Shown: piece after piece, positions 32,443 to 44,382 of the stretch
How the letters are laid out: each line of letters starts with the position of its first letter
Numbering within the stretch: position 1 is the stretch's first letter
DNA from: Dryocosmus kuriphilus
Taxonomy: Eukaryota > Arthropoda > Insecta > Hymenoptera > Cynipidae
DNA: 64,000 nt
Assembly (NCBI GenBank): GCA_038277395.1
Contig: CM076191.1
Coordinates: 181,924,687-181,988,686 of the forward strand
Reading direction: 5' to 3'
Made by a program: the position numbers and the translations under genes
The notes under the pieces: model-generated
Told to the model about the DNA's origin: nothing
The model's database searches: none
What the model saw: only the letters and a program-made list of their open reading frames with translations

Positions 32443-33234
32443 ATGCAAAGTTATAGTATTACTAAATGGACAAATATCCACTTAATTAAATTCGATAAAT
32501 TGTACTTCGCAAAATATAAACAACATTTCGAACACATGTATACTCTAGATTTACAAAGTTCATCAAACTCGACACATAATAATACACAGATGAATGTCGA
32601 TCCAGTTGACCCATGGTTTATAAATTTATCTTCTGTTAATATTCCAAATAATGTACCCAGTATTGTGAGATTGGGGAAAGACTATAATTTTACGTCAAAT
32701 CCAGACCGTCAAACTTTTTTTGAGTTATTAAAGTCTTTCAATTTCTACATCCGTGAATCAGACAAAACAACTGAGAAATCTCTGTTAAACAGTTTAATAA
32801 CAGCAGTTAACAACTTTATGAAAAAAGTAACACATATTTCCCATATAGACACTATTACTATGCATAATATATATACAACCGAAAATTTTCTAAAAAATAA
32901 TAAAAACATTTTATTTACCAAAGCTGATAAGGGCAATGTGACATTGGCTATTGATAAGACAGACTATATTTTAAAGTTTGCTAATATTTTATCTGACACA
33001 AATTACTACCAAAAACTAAACAGTAATCCACTTACAAAATTAGTCAATTCAACAAAACGATTAATTGAAAAATGGAAATTAAATGGGGTTTGTGATATGG
33101 ACTCGTGCTTTGATATCTTGAATAACAAGATCGATAATTCTAATTTATCAAGAGCCTACGGATTGATAAAAATACATAAACCTGGTTTTCCAATTCGTAT
33201 AATTGTATCCACAATTAATTCTCCAACACATACA
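32443..33234 (+). pseudogene. PLE-2 gene, N-terminal part (RT fingers)
   Basis: A 260-codon frame up to the PLE-3 insertion. PLE RT landmarks are FTKADKGNVTLAIDK (conserved K/R-ADKG motif) and YGLIKIHKPGFPIRIIVS (the G-KIHK-P-RPI block). The region before them (FDKLYFAKYKQHF, YNFTSNPDRQTF) is the usual PLE N-terminal domain. The frame leaves PLE-2 at 33234 after INSPTHT; the few codons beyond belong to PLE-3. Confidence 0.85.
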
Positions 33235-33754
33235 CTTGTTTCAGTTCCTAACCTACTTGCCATAGCTAAACAACGACCATGTGGTCAACCTCAATTTTTT
33301 CAATTTTCTCATATAAAATATGGAACTCAACTTTAAATTTTATTTTTTCGGTAAGTTAAAATTTCTCATAACAGCTCTAACAATTAATCTACCTTCATTT
33401 AACTATAATTTACAATTCTTTGTATTTTTCCACTTTCCGGTAGAAACTAACCTAAAAATGTCAACGTGTTTTTTAAAAAAAGTCTTTTTGGAATTCATTA
33501 TGGATTTAGCTATGGAAAGAAATTTTTAATCAATTCACGATGGTATGATACCCTATCTTGTAAACGTATTAAATTTATTGCTTCGATCTTTTATATCGTT
33601 TTCTGTTATATACTTATTTTTCCAGTCCTGATGAGTCCATGATATCATGGCGAAATGCATCGACGATTTGTATGTTCTTTAGCTTCAAATAAAGATACCT
33701 TTATTTGAAGATTTCAATTCATTTCTAGACCAAAGGCCAAAATTATCGAATATT
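33235..33754 (+). repeat. PLE-3 5' direct pseudo-LTR
   Basis: It starts CTTGTTTCAGTTCC and ends AATTATCGAATATT, about 98 percent identical to 36326-36845. It contains a hammerhead core at 33628-33655. A 69-codon frame inside both copies is probably incidental. Confidence 0.9.
33628..33655 (+). ncRNA. Hammerhead-ribozyme-like core, PLE-3 5' pseudo-LTR
   Basis: CTGATGAG, then CCATG pairing with CATGG across ATAT (one bulged T near the base), then CGAAA. A weak stem III can be drawn from the next 20 nt; the cleavage site is not settled. Confidence 0.65.
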
Positions 33755-34131
33755 TAGAAGGTCTACAATCATGAATGTAAATTAATAACTGGCCAAATGA
33801 ACTTTCGAAGAATGGAAATTTCCGAATTACAGCGATCCAATTCATCGGAGCAAGGATTTTTCCAGGATCTGAGATCCAGGTATAATCTGCAGGTGACTTC
33901 TTTTGTGAAAAAAAATGGTGAAAACTTGTTTATTTATTAGAAAAAATAAAAAACCATCATAGATTTTTATTAAAATGTAAAAATAAAAATTTGTTTCCTA
34001 AGAATATTATCAATCAAACTAGGACACATTTTGTTTTTCAATCTTGAAATACGTCAACAAAATTTAAAAATAACTTAACATATTTTAGATACAAAATTTT
34101 ACAACTAATAATTCTAGATAATATACAATTT

Positions 34132-36324
34132 ATGAAAAATACAGTAGAAGAAATATGTAATTTAGAAAACAAAATTATACAAATTTCATCTGCGCAACTT
34201 TTACTTAATCTTAAAAATTATAATTTACCAAAAGTACAAGCATACGATAGTAATTTAATTACACTATCTATTAAGAAATTAAGCATTTTAGAAAAAGAAC
34301 AATGTACACTTCCGAATTTCTATAAAGAAGAATTTATAAGAAACTTATCAGATAAGGTCATCCCAAAAAATGTTTCCGAGATTCTTTCCTTGGGTGGGAA
34401 CTTTGCCATGGCTTACACAAAAAAAACTTTACCTTATACCGATTTTATTTTAGGTATCGAGAATAAATCATTAAAAATTTGTGACAAAGATTTAAATTGT
34501 CTCCGTAGTAATTTAACTTTTATTTTAAAAAAATATTTAGTATCAAAAATTCAATGGAATCCCAATCAAAAACTTCTTGAATGTAAATTTAGAGAAACTA
34601 CAAAATTTATCAGAGAAAATCCTAACCTTTTAATTAGTCACGCTGACAAAAGTAATATTACAATTATTATTGAAAAAGAAGAATACAATAAAAAAATGCT
34701 TAATATGCTAAATGATAATAAAAACATATGAAATTATTAAGAATCCGACCAAAAATATTCAATTTAAATTAAACAATATGGTAAATAATTGGATTAAAAA
34801 AACCTAATTGAAAAAAAAGCTGCTAATTTTCTTAAATGTACTAATGTCTTCCTCCTCTTATGTATGGCTTAATCAAACTGCATAAACCTGACTTATCTGT
34901 CAGACCAATAACATCATTTATAAATTCACCTATGTATAATCTTTCAATTTTTTTTTAAAAAACTTTGAATAATATTTGTAATAATTCTAAATACACTATA
35001 AAAGATAGCTTTGATTTTTTGAATAAAATTAAACATATAAACATTCCAGATGATTTCACTATTTGTTCTCTCGATGCTATTTCTATGTTCACTGATATTG
35101 ACATTAATCTTGTTAATAAATTAGTTAAAGAAAAATGGAACTTGATAAAAAATTACACCTTTTTAAATTACAAACAATTTGATGAAGCTTTAAAATTATG
35201 CACTGATAACATTTATTTTCAATTTAACTATACAATCTATAAACAAAAGTTCGGAACACCTATGGGCTCACCTATTTCACCTATACTTGCTGAAATAGTT
35301 ATGCAAAACTTAGAAAACAGTATTATTAAAAATTCCAAATTTAAAATCAATTTTTACTACCGTTTTGTAGATGATACTATATTATGTATACACAAAGATT
35401 ATATTTCTGATATCTTAAAAGAATTCAATAGTAAAGGTGGATCTTTACAATTTACTTTAGAAGAATCAATTAACAAAAAAATCAACTTTCTTGACTTAAC
35501 AATTATTTTTCAAAAAGGTTTCATTGAAACAGATTGGTTTCACAAACCTAATTATTCTGGTCGTAATCTAAATTACTTCTCCAATCACCATCAAAATCAT
35601 AGAAAAGGAGTAATTACAAGTCCTATTTATAGAGCCTATAAATTCTCAGAACCTCAATTTTTAAATAAAAATATCAATTTCATTTACAATAATTTAATTA
35701 AAAACAACTACCCACATGATTTTATCATCTACAATATTAAAAAGAGATTAAAATACCTGGAACAATTTAATAATAACTTATGTATTGACGATCAAACCAA
35801 TAAAAAAAAATCGATTTCTTAAAAATCATCACTTTACCTTACGCTGAAGACTTGTACTATTCATTAATAAGAATTTGTAAAAAACTAAATATAACTATTG
35901 TTTTTCTCATTAAAAATAAACTCTCTGATATATTAATACCTACAATCAACGACAAAATTCCTAAATTCGAAAAAACAAATTTAATATATGAAATTTCTTG
36001 CAAAAACTGTAATAAAATGCACATTGGTCAAACAAAGCACCCACTCAGGGAGAGAATTTCTGAACGCATCAATAGCCAAAATAAAAAACTCACTAATACA
36101 GCTTTATGTAATCACAGTACAACTCTAGATCATAAATTTGATTTCAATTCAAAAAATGTTTAAATTTTAAATTTTGAAAACAATTATTATAAAAGGAATA
36201 TTTTAGAAATGATTAATATTCTGAAAAATGAAGATAGTATTAATTTTAGATCTGACACAGAAAACCTCTCGATTATATATCATGATATTATTCAATCATT
36301 CCGTGATTTTAAATTTCAATTGTA
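34132..36324 (+). pseudogene. PLE-3 gene: reverse transcriptase and GIY-YIG endonuclease, broken
   Basis: The gene copies element RNA and nicks target DNA. In order: N-terminal domain; LLISHADKSNITIIIEK (ends at a frameshift near 34725); YGLIKLHKPDLSVRPITS (34864 on); SLDAISMFTDI (first RT aspartate block); GTPMGSPISPILAEI; YRFVDDTILCI (catalytic FVDD); INFLDLTI; TDWFHKPNYSGR. After a stop at about 35820 the linker leads to the endonuclease with YEISCKNCNKMHIGQT and RERISERI. A stop at 36163 breaks the last 50 codons, and the frame ends exactly before the 3' pseudo-LTR. RT active-site residues are intact, so this copy decayed by few lesions. Confidence 0.9.
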
Positions 36325-36325
36325 G

Positions 36326-36845
36326 CTTGTTTCAGTTCCTAACCTACTTGCCATAGCTAAACAACGACCATGTGGTCAACCTCAATTTTTTCAATTTTCT
36401 CATATAAAATATGGAACTCAGCTTTAAATTCTATTTTTTCGGTAAGTTAAAATTTCTCATAACAGCTCTAATAATTAATCTACCTTCATTTAACTATAAT
36501 TTACAATTCTTTGTATTTTTCCACTTTCCGGTAGAAACTAACCTAAAAATGTCAACGTGTTTTTTAAAAAAAGTCTTTTTGGAATTCATTATGGATTTAG
36601 CAATGGAAAGCAATTTTTAATCAATTCACGATGGTAAGATACCCTATCTTGTAAACGTATTAAATTTATTGCTTCGATCTTTTATATCGTTTTCTATTAT
36701 ATACGTATTTTTCCAGTCCTGATGAGTCCATGATATCATGTCGAAATGCATCGACGATTTGTATGTTCTTTAGCTTCAAATAAAGATACCTTTATTTGAA
36801 GATTTCAATTCATTTCTAGACCAAAGGCCAAAATTATCGAATATT
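36326..36845 (+). repeat. PLE-3 3' direct pseudo-LTR
   Basis: Second copy of the 520-bp repeat, about ten substitutions from the first. Its hammerhead core is at 36719-36746. Confidence 0.9.
36719..36746 (+). ncRNA. Hammerhead-like core, PLE-3 3' pseudo-LTR
   Basis: Same as the 5' copy except that CATGG in stem II is CATGT, which loses one pair. The catalytic boxes CTGATGAG and CGAAA are intact. Confidence 0.6.
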
Positions 36846-38177
36846 ATTGTTTAACTTCTTTTGACGTTACCTCTTTATTCACTAATATCAGCTTAGAATT
36901 AGTCTTGGCTGGTATAAAAAACAAGTGGAAATTCATAAAAACCAGAACTAATCTCACATTGTCTGAGTTCTCTGACGGTATTATTTTTTTTATATAATAA
37001 TACATATTTTACGTTTAATGGAGAATTCTACAAACAGATTCACGGTGCTCCCATGGGTGTTGTTCCAGTCCATGGTTTGGCGAATTAGCATTAGAATGCC
37101 TTGAAAACTATTGCCTTAGTACATTAAAAACTGATGTGTTATTATATAGACGTTATGTAAATGATTGTTTATTAATTGTCAAGGATGATGCGATTGAAAA
37201 ATGTTTAAATCAATTCAATAATTTCCATGGAAAATTCAAATTCACAGTTGAACATGAGAATAAAAAAAAACAACAGTATTAACTTTCTTGATATTACTAT
37301 TTTTCGTCAAAATAAATGCTTAATTACAAATTGGTATCGCAAAGAGACCTATTCAGGAAGATTTATCCATTTTAATTCCCATCATCCACTTGCTCAAAAG
37401 AAAGCGATTGTGTTTAATTTAGTCGACCGTGCGATACAACTATCTCACAAGCAGTTTCATTGTAATAATCTTAAAATTATCCAGAATCTACTTGTAACCA
37501 ATGGTTACACATTAGAATTCACACAGTCTAACATAAAAAAAAGATTATTCTATATAAATAACTTAAAAGAAATTAAAGATAAAAAATGTTTATCTACAGT
37601 ATATAATATTGACAAACAGAACAAAAAATTAATAGTTTTACCTTTTATCAAAGATCTTAATTTCAAATTAAAAAATATACTTTATAGATATAATTACACA
37701 GTTATCAATAAAACAATAAATAGATTCACTAATATTATCAAGTTAGGCAAAGATAAGTTAGATAAACTAACTTTGTGTAACGTTGTTTATAAAATAGAAT
37801 GTAATGATTGTGAATCCGCGTACATCGATCAAACTTGCCGTAAACTGAGCAAGAGAATTAATGAACACAAATTATACTTAAAAAATAATGATTGGAAATC
37901 GGCAATTGTCGAACACATAAATAATACTAGCCATACAATCAATTTTAACAATATTAAAGGACTTGACAACGACGGCCAAAAAGGCAAATTATTTTTTTCT
38001 GAAATGCTCCATATTTATAACACTAAGAGTAACATGAATAAAATTCAAGATACCATAAAATTAAAAAGCGATTTTAAGACTAGTATAGATATATTAAATC
38101 ATACTATCAAAAATAGAAAGAAACGTTATGTAGAAAAACAGAAGCAAACACGGGGTGTGAGAAGTAGAGCAATATAG
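36846..38177 (+). pseudogene. PLE-2 gene, C-terminal part (RT palm and GIY-YIG)
   Basis: It resumes the PLE-2 RT with SFDVTSLFTNISLELVLAG. Frameshifts follow near 36990, 37085 and 37260. HGAPMGVVPVHGL replaces the usual PMGSPxSPxLA block, and the catalytic motif reads RRYVNDCLLIV, an Asn for the first Asp of YVDD. The intact stretch 37227-38177 has INFLDITIFRQ, TNWYRKETYSGR, KLGKDKLDKL and the endonuclease YKIECNDCESAYIDQT, where the usual Gly of YIG is Asp, then SKRINEHK. Two catalytic substitutions plus frameshifts mean an inactive copy. Confidence 0.88.
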
Positions 38178-38616
38178 TACGTAATTTTGTAGTTCCCCAC
38201 TCCTGTCATTTAAAATCTCACATAAATACCTCTGCGGATCTATGACTCGCTAGTTGTCGTCCTGTGCGGCTAATAGTTAGCATCTAGTTTGTTTTTAGTC
38301 ACATAAATTTTAACCATGTATAACTTAAATTAAATATTTTAAAACCTTGACTGTACATACTAAGTTTGATGTACTATTTATCTTAATGTTTTAACGATTT
38401 GAGGTAAGATTACCATCTAAGATAATTTTTTACACGAATTTTTAGTAAATCATCGACACATAAGTTCATATTTGTATGTTCTCACTGTTACTTTAGTCCC
38501 TGAAGAGGAAGGCAACTAAAACCTTCGAAACGTTGGATTTTTATCATTGACAAATATATATTGCTCAGAAGCATCTTTCGTGTTTTAATACACAACCCTG
38601 AACCTTATCATCATAT
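38141..38616 (+). repeat. PLE-2 right inverted pseudo-LTR
   Basis: Inverse of 31798-32262. It overlaps the last dozen codons of the PLE-2 gene, so the left arm holds an inverted copy of the gene's end. Confidence 0.9.
38500..38530 (+). ncRNA. Hammerhead-like core, PLE-2 right arm
   Basis: CTGAAGAGG, GAAGG paired with CCTTC, GAAACG. Same design as the minus-strand copy at 31873-31903. Confidence 0.55.
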
Positions 38617-38666
38617 TTGTGTGAGCAGTTCGAAAGAACAAATAACTCCTTTTTTAAAAGGTTATT

Positions 38667-39395
38667 GTTTGAAAAAGTTGTAGAATCAGTTTATGGTTGT
38701 AATTTTCATCTTGGTGCCCAGTTTAAAAACATTTAATAATAAAAAAGGATGTTTTAGATGAACATGGATTAAAAAATTTTTTAATTTTTAGGTTAAGAGT
38801 GACAGGAAAGAGGTTAGAAATTTTGTTTACAACAGAGAATTATATGTGAACTTTAATTACCTGGTTATAATGTTTGTATAGATATTGTCAAGTAAAAATT
38901 TTGAGGTTAAACATTGTTATAGAAAAGAATTTTTTCGAAAGAGTTACATTTTTTAATTAAATTCATTGAGGAGTAAAGGTACGATGACCTTACCACCTCA
39001 ATATTTTAGAGGGGAATAATGAAAAGGAAAGTTTTAGTTCAGAGTATAATTTGTAATTTAGGCGCCAAAATTTGAAAACAGTTTTTTTTTTTTAATTTAA
39101 GAAAAATTAATAATTGTAATGTATGAAAATTACTAATTACAGATCTTATTAACGATCATATCGTATGCTGGGTTGTAAAAATGTAGGTCAGTTATATTAT
39201 TTAAGGCTTTGTTATTTTATCTTTTAATATACATCATTTCGACGAAAATCCTTTTAAAATAATTATCTTCTTTATGTAAAATTTTGATATCATCCCATTT
39301 AATATTGTTTATGTTTCCATTGTGGGCAGAGTGAACATGTTTGGCAATTTCTTTGTGATTTTTTATACAATGATTGATATTGTTACGGTGCTCAT
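38667..39395 (-). repeat. PLE-1 left pseudo-LTR arm, proximal part
   Basis: Continuation of the arm broken at 31797 and inverse of 43417-44150. It includes the last codons of the minus-strand PLE-1 gene. Confidence 0.88.
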
Positions 39396-39958
39396 TTCTT
39401 CTTGTTTCTATAACCTTTTTGTTTGTCCTACATATGATTGTCCACAAGAACAGTCTAGTTTATAGGCGACATTGCAATGCTCCAATTTATCTAGTGGATC
39501 CTTTCCTAATTTGATAAAGCAATCAAGTTTCGAGTCAATTCTAAAAATAGTATTGATATTGAAATTCGAAATTAGTCTACGAATAGGGAAAGATATTTCT
39601 GGATAAAAATTGAAAGAAATGAACGTTTTTTGTTGATTATTATTAGTTAAGTTAGGGACAAGAGAAGCTTTATTATTGATTTGCAAAATTCTTGTTTTGA
39701 TGTGTTTTTCAATAAATTTTCCCGGATAACTACTGTATTTTAAAATATTTTTAACTAAAGTTAGGTTTTCTTTATGAAAGGATTCATCAGACAAAAGCAC
39801 GGCAGAGTCGACCAAATTCTTTATAATACCAATTTTTTGGTGCATAGGATTATTTGAATGGAAATTTAAAACTCTCCCTGAATATGTATTTTTTCTAAAG
39901 CAATTAGTTAAGATATCATTATAGTTATTCCTGACGATTTTAAAATTTTAAAAGCTAA
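39217..39958 (-). pseudogene. PLE-1 gene, C-terminal part (linker and GIY-YIG)
   Basis: Read on the minus strand from the PLE-4 insertion: TNCFRKNTYSGRVLNFHSNN (usual TNWFRK), SDESFHKENLTLVKN, FIKLGKDPLDKL and the endonuclease CSCGQSYVGQTKR. A one-base shift near 39420 leads into ETRRNEHRNNINH and RIFVEMMYIKR, where a stop truncates it compared with the duplicate in the right arm. Confidence 0.88.
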
Positions 39959-39970
39959 TAGAATTATTAG

Positions 39971-40570
39971 TCCATATGATAATTAACAATTTTCCAAAAA
40001 ATGAAGGAAAATGTTAAAAAATATATAATTGGTCTAGACGGTCGATTAAAAAAAAAACTCATAATAAAATAAAAGAGTAGTCCATTAAAACTCCATTTAT
40101 TATTGACAACGTTTCGGCCGAAATCATGTTGGCCTTTTCCAAGTCTAAAAATTCTAAAATACAAAAAGAGGTTACGAATTTAACAGCAAAAAATAAATAA
40201 AAGGACCAAAAGAAAACACAAACCTGTCGAAAATGAAAAGGAAACATTGTTGAACGAGTCCAATCCTTTGCCTCAATCATAGATGGTCAAAAATTTAGAG
40301 TAATATTAGACATTACAATGTTTTCCCTTAATTATATATAATGACCATAATATGAATATTAAAACTTAGTCTCTCCCAAAAATTTTTGAGAGACTAAGAA
40401 CTTGAGTAAAAATATTACATTTTTGTAAATAAAAGAACTTAGGTTATGGAACGGAGTACATTGAAGAAAGAGCATTAAAATCCGGTGACATGTGGCATAA
40501 AACTATATTACATGCTCAAGAAAAAATATGGTTTACCTATTCAATAAGATGAGGAGGCGGGAAATTTGAA
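39971..40570 (-). repeat. PLE-4 left inverted pseudo-LTR
   Basis: Inverse of 41791-42402. It includes a small perfect hairpin near 40370-40400 (AGTCTCTC...GAGAGACT). Its inner edge runs directly into the gene, which therefore lacks an N-terminus. Confidence 0.88.
40112..40142 (-). ncRNA. Degenerate hammerhead-like motif, PLE-4 left arm
   Basis: On the minus strand GGCC pairs with GGCC to form stem II, followed by GAAACG, in the same pseudo-LTR position as in the other PLEs. The first box is TTGGAAAAG instead of CTGATGAG, so activity is doubtful. Confidence 0.35.
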
Positions 40571-41777
40571 TTTGGCTTTGGATTGTGTGGAAGAAAAATT
40601 GAATCTGAATCATAATTTAACTAGTATTAGCAAAAATGAAATTCTGATTGCCACGCGTTTCGTTTTCAACAACATGGTTTTTTCGTTTAATAATAAATTT
40701 TATAGGCAGCTTTCAGGTTGCCCTATGGGTTCGCCTTTGTCTCCAGTTTTATCGAATTTAGTTCTCGAGGACATAGAAAACAGAGTTTTGGCTCTATTAG
40801 ATTTTACTCCAATACTTTTCAAGAGATATGTAGATGATGTGTTCACGATCATTCCTACTAATAAAATTGAAGAATTTTTTAACACTTTTTATAGCATTGA
40901 ACCTTCTGTTCAGTTTACTCTTGAGCTTGAAGAAAATAATATTTTACATTTTCTAGATATTTCTCTTATTAAAACGATGGATGGTCACATTGAAACAAAT
41001 TGGTATAAAAAAGAATCCTAGGCAGGTAGATACTTAAATTTTCACCCTAATCATTCTTTAAACTCAAAAATTGGTTTAATTAAGAATTTGGTAGATAGAT
41101 GTATTAAACTTAGTGATTTTAAATTCCGAAAAGAAAATTTAATTCAATTAAAAATTACTTTATCACAGAACAACTATCCTATTAATTTAATTAATCTTAT
41201 TATTAACGAAAGAATTAATGAAATTTATAATAGTGATTTGGTCAATATGAAAAAGAACAAATGGCTTGAAACTCAAAATAATACTAATTTAAAATTAACC
41301 TTACCTTATGTTGAGGGTTTATCAGAAAGATTAAAAGGTTCTTTAAAAAAATTTAATATCAATGTTTATTTCAAAAATGCATATTATCTAGATAAATTTT
41401 TAATAAACAAAAAAAAAAAAAAAGATAAAGACAGTATCGAGAATTTAAGCGGTGTCATCTACAGAATCAATTGTAAGGGTTGTAGTGGAGTGTACATCGG
41501 TGAAACTGGGAGGAGATTAAAAGATCGTATTGCGGAACATAAAAGAGATTGTGTTGTTGGAAATCAGAACACGGGCTTAGCACAACATGCATGGAATTCA
41601 GATCATTTTTTTTTTGATTTTGATTTCAAAAACATTAAAATTTTAGGTAAAGAAACAAATACATTTAAAACACGGATTTTAGAATCCATTTTTATTAACA
41701 AATTTAAAAAATCTTCCATAAATTTAATAACCGAAACACTAAACATTAATAAGATATATCAAAGTATCACCAAATGA
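40566..41777 (+). pseudogene. PLE-4 gene: RT palm to GIY-YIG, 5'-truncated
   Basis: It starts in the middle of the RT and lacks the fingers and the first Asp motif. Visible are GCPMGSPLSPVLSNLVLEDI, FKRYVDDVFTII (intact YVDD), LHFLDISLI and TNWYKKES, a stop at 41021 and, in frame beyond it, AGRYLNFHPNHS. The linker (LPYVEGLSERLKGSLKKFNI) leads to the endonuclease YRINCKGCSGVYIGETGRRL and KDRIAEHKRD, which keeps the YIG motif, then TRILESIFINKF. The frame ends at 41777. Confidence 0.88.
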
Positions 41778-41790
41778 AACATTTTCACTG

Positions 41791-42402
41791 TTCAAATTTC
41801 CCGCCTCCTCATCTGTATTGAATAGGTAAACCATATTTTTCCTTGAGCATGTAATATAGTTTTATACCACATGTCACCGGATTTTAATGCTCTTTCTTCA
41901 ATGTACTCTGTTCCATAACCTAAGTTCTTTTATTTACAAAAATATAATTTTTTACTTAAGTTCTTAGTCTCTCAAAAATTTTTGGGAGAGACTAAGTTTT
42001 AATATTCATATTATGGTCATTATATATAATTAAGGGAAAGCATTGTAATGTCTAATATTACTCTAAATTTTTGACCATCTATGATTGAGGCAAAGGATTG
42101 GACTCGTTCAACAATGTTTCCTGTTTATTTTCGACAGGTTTGTGTTTTCTTTTGGTTCTTTTATATTTGTGTTTTGCTGTTAAATTCGTAACCTCTTTTT
42201 GTATTTTAGAATTGTTAGACTTGAAAAAGGCCAACATGATTTTGGTCGAAACGTTGTCAATAATAAATGGAGTTTTAATGGACTACTCTTTTATTTTATT
42301 ATGAGTTTTTTAATCGACCGTCTAGACCAATTATATATTTTTTAACATTTTCCTTCATTTTCTGGAAAATTGTTAATTATCATATGGATTAATAATTCAC
42401 GG
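41791..42402 (+). repeat. PLE-4 right inverted pseudo-LTR
   Basis: Inverse of 39971-40570 with minor differences, for example TTTTGGTCGAAACG against TTTCGGCCGAAACG in the inverse of the left arm. The extra bases to 42461 form the tail. Confidence 0.88.
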
Positions 42403-42447
42403 TCAAAGGAAAAAGGAGAGGAGGAAAAATTGGATTACTCCAATTTT

Positions 42448-43438
42448 TTAACATTCAAAGTTAGAATTATTAGATTCGATTTCCGAAGTGAATTTCAGTC
42501 TTTCATGGTAATTGCTGAAAGCAGAAACAATGTCATCGACATTTTCTTTTGGTACAATAAGGAAAGTGTCATCTACATACCTATAAAATGTGTGGATTTT
42601 ACAATTTAAATTTTTTAATATTTCGATTTCTAGATCTTGTAACACAATTTCTGCTAAGATGCCTGAGATGGGAGAACCCATTGGTGTTCCGAATTTTTTA
42701 TTATAAAAATTGTTGTCTTTAAATGTGGTAGAGTTCATGAAGAAAGAGATACCAAATTTAAAATCATTTTTAGAAATGTTAGTATGGTTTTTAATGTGAC
42801 TCCATCTTTTTTCAATGCTGCAAAGGACTAGATCTATTAGGTATATTGGTAAAGAGAGATACAACGTCAAGAGACATGAATATATGATTTTCAGGAATTT
42901 TTTCTTTAATAATACTTTCTCTAAAAGTAACAGAATTTTTTACAAATGAATTTAATTTTGGTATCGAGTCTGATAAAATTTTGTTCATTGTTTTTGCCAG
43001 AAAATAGGTAGGGGTGTTTACATATGAAACCACTGGTCTTAGTGGACAATCAATTTTGTGAATTTTAGGGAGACCATACATTCTAGCTATGTTTGTATTA
43101 GAAGTTGAAATAGAAGTAAGTTTTAGGCTATTACTGAAATATCCTTTTGAATTCCAATCTTTTAATAGGTCAAATGTAGAATGTTGAAGTTTTTTGAGTA
43201 GATTAGTGTTAATTTTTTCATATGTGTTTATGTCACTAAGCATTGTGTTCATTTTAGAATAATAGGAGACTTTGTTAAGAATGACTGTAGAGTTAACTTT
43301 ATCAGCACGTGTAATTAGGATATCAGTATTATTTTTAATGAAATTCTTAGTTAATTTAATATTTTTAGCAATTTCTTGATCTACAATAGAGATCTTTCTT
43401 AGTTTTTTAAAATAATTTGAGCACCGTAACAATATCAA
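42448..43438 (-). pseudogene. PLE-1 gene, N-terminal part (RT)
   Basis: On the minus strand: DILITRADKVNSTVILNK, MYGLPKIHKIDCPLRPVVSY, IFMSLDVVSLFTNIP (first Asp block), a one-base shift near 42830, then FGTPMGSPISGILAEIVL and FYRYVDDTFLIVP (intact YVDD), ending at the PLE-4 insertion after TSEIESNN. The start is lost at the boundary with the right arm (43417), so about 200 residues of the usual N-terminus are missing. Confidence 0.9.
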
Positions 43439-43678
43439 TCATTGTATAAAAAATCACAAAGAAATTGCCAAACATGTTCACTCTGCCCACAATGGAAATA
43501 TAAGCAATATTAAATGGGATGATATCAAAATTTTACATAAAGAAGATAATTATTTTAAAAGAATTTTCGTCGAAATTATGTATATTAAAAAAGAAAATAA
43601 CAAAGCCTTAAATAATATAACTGACCTAAATTTTTACAACCCAGCATACGATATGATTGTTAATAAGATCTGTAATTA
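43428..43678 (+). pseudogene. Duplicate end of the PLE-1 endonuclease, inverted copy
   Basis: An 83-codon plus-strand frame, NNINHCIKNHKEIAKHVHSA through VEIMYIKKENNK to a TAA at 43678. It repeats the minus-strand end at 39217-39390 but is longer and unbroken, preserving the original C-terminus (YNPAYDMIVNKICN). It has no start or catalytic core and is part of the pseudo-LTR. Confidence 0.8.
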
Positions 43679-44382
43679 GTAATTTTCATACATTACAATT
43701 AATAATTTTTCTTAAATTTAAAAAAAAACTGTTTTCAAATTTTGGCGCTTAAATTACAAATTATACTCTGAACTAAAACTTTCCTTTTCATTATTCCCCT
43801 CTTAAATATTGAGGTAGTAAGGTCATCGTACCTTTACTGCTCAATGAATTTAATTAAAAAATGTAACTCTTTCGAAAAAATTCTTTTCCATAACAATGTT
43901 TAACTTCAAAATTTTTACTTGACAATATCTACACAAACATTATAACCAGGTAATTAAAGTTCACATATAATTCTCTGTTGTACACAAAATTTCTAACCTC
44001 TATCCTGTCACTCTTAACCTTAAAATTAAAAAATTTTTTAATCCATGTTCATCTAAAACATCCTTTTTTATTATTAAATGTTTTTAGACTGGGTACCAAG
44101 ATGAAAATTCCAACCATAAACTGATTCTACAACTTTTTCAAACAATAACCTTTTAAATTTCATCTTTATTTATTAAAAATTTCGACCACGATGTTCAGTA
44201 ACAATTTCCTCAATCGATGAAATTCTGTGGATTATTTTGATATGATTAGATTTATCGAAGAAACTTAGTTACTAAGGTAAGCTCTTATATTCAAATTTAT
44301 AAATTTCTCAAAATTTGGCTTTCTTTGTTAAACTATTCTACTTGAATCGAATTTCTTATGTAATTTCCCTGTAATAGGAATT

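Larger units (their letters stand above)
33235..36845 (+). mobile_element. PLE-3: innermost Penelope-like element, with direct pseudo-LTRs
   Basis: It is bounded by two direct 520-bp repeats (33235-33754 and 36326-36845) differing at about ten positions. It sits inside the RT gene of PLE-2, whose frame stops at 33234 and resumes at about 36850 with the next RT motif. The gene lies between the repeats. Partly tandem copies giving direct pseudo-LTRs are a recognised PLE structure. No target duplication could be fixed. Confidence 0.88.
31798..38652 (+). mobile_element. PLE-2: Penelope-like element inserted in the PLE-1 left arm
   Basis: It is flanked by the 14-bp direct repeat TTTAAAAGGTTATT (31784-31797 and 38653-38666). 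It has inverted pseudo-LTRs of about 470 bp (31798-32262 and 38141-38616) followed by a 36-bp tail on the right. The gene reads on the plus strand and is split by PLE-3. Without PLE-3 the element is about 3.2 kb. Confidence 0.9.
39971..42461 (+). mobile_element. PLE-4: Penelope-like element inserted in the PLE-1 gene
   Basis: It is flanked by the 12-bp direct repeat TAGAATTATTAG (39959-39970 and 42462-42473), whose two sides join the interrupted PLE-1 RT frame. Inverted pseudo-LTRs of about 600 bp (39971-40570 and 41791-42402) bracket a 5'-truncated plus-strand gene, with a roughly 60-bp tail on the right. About 2.5 kb in all. Confidence 0.88.
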
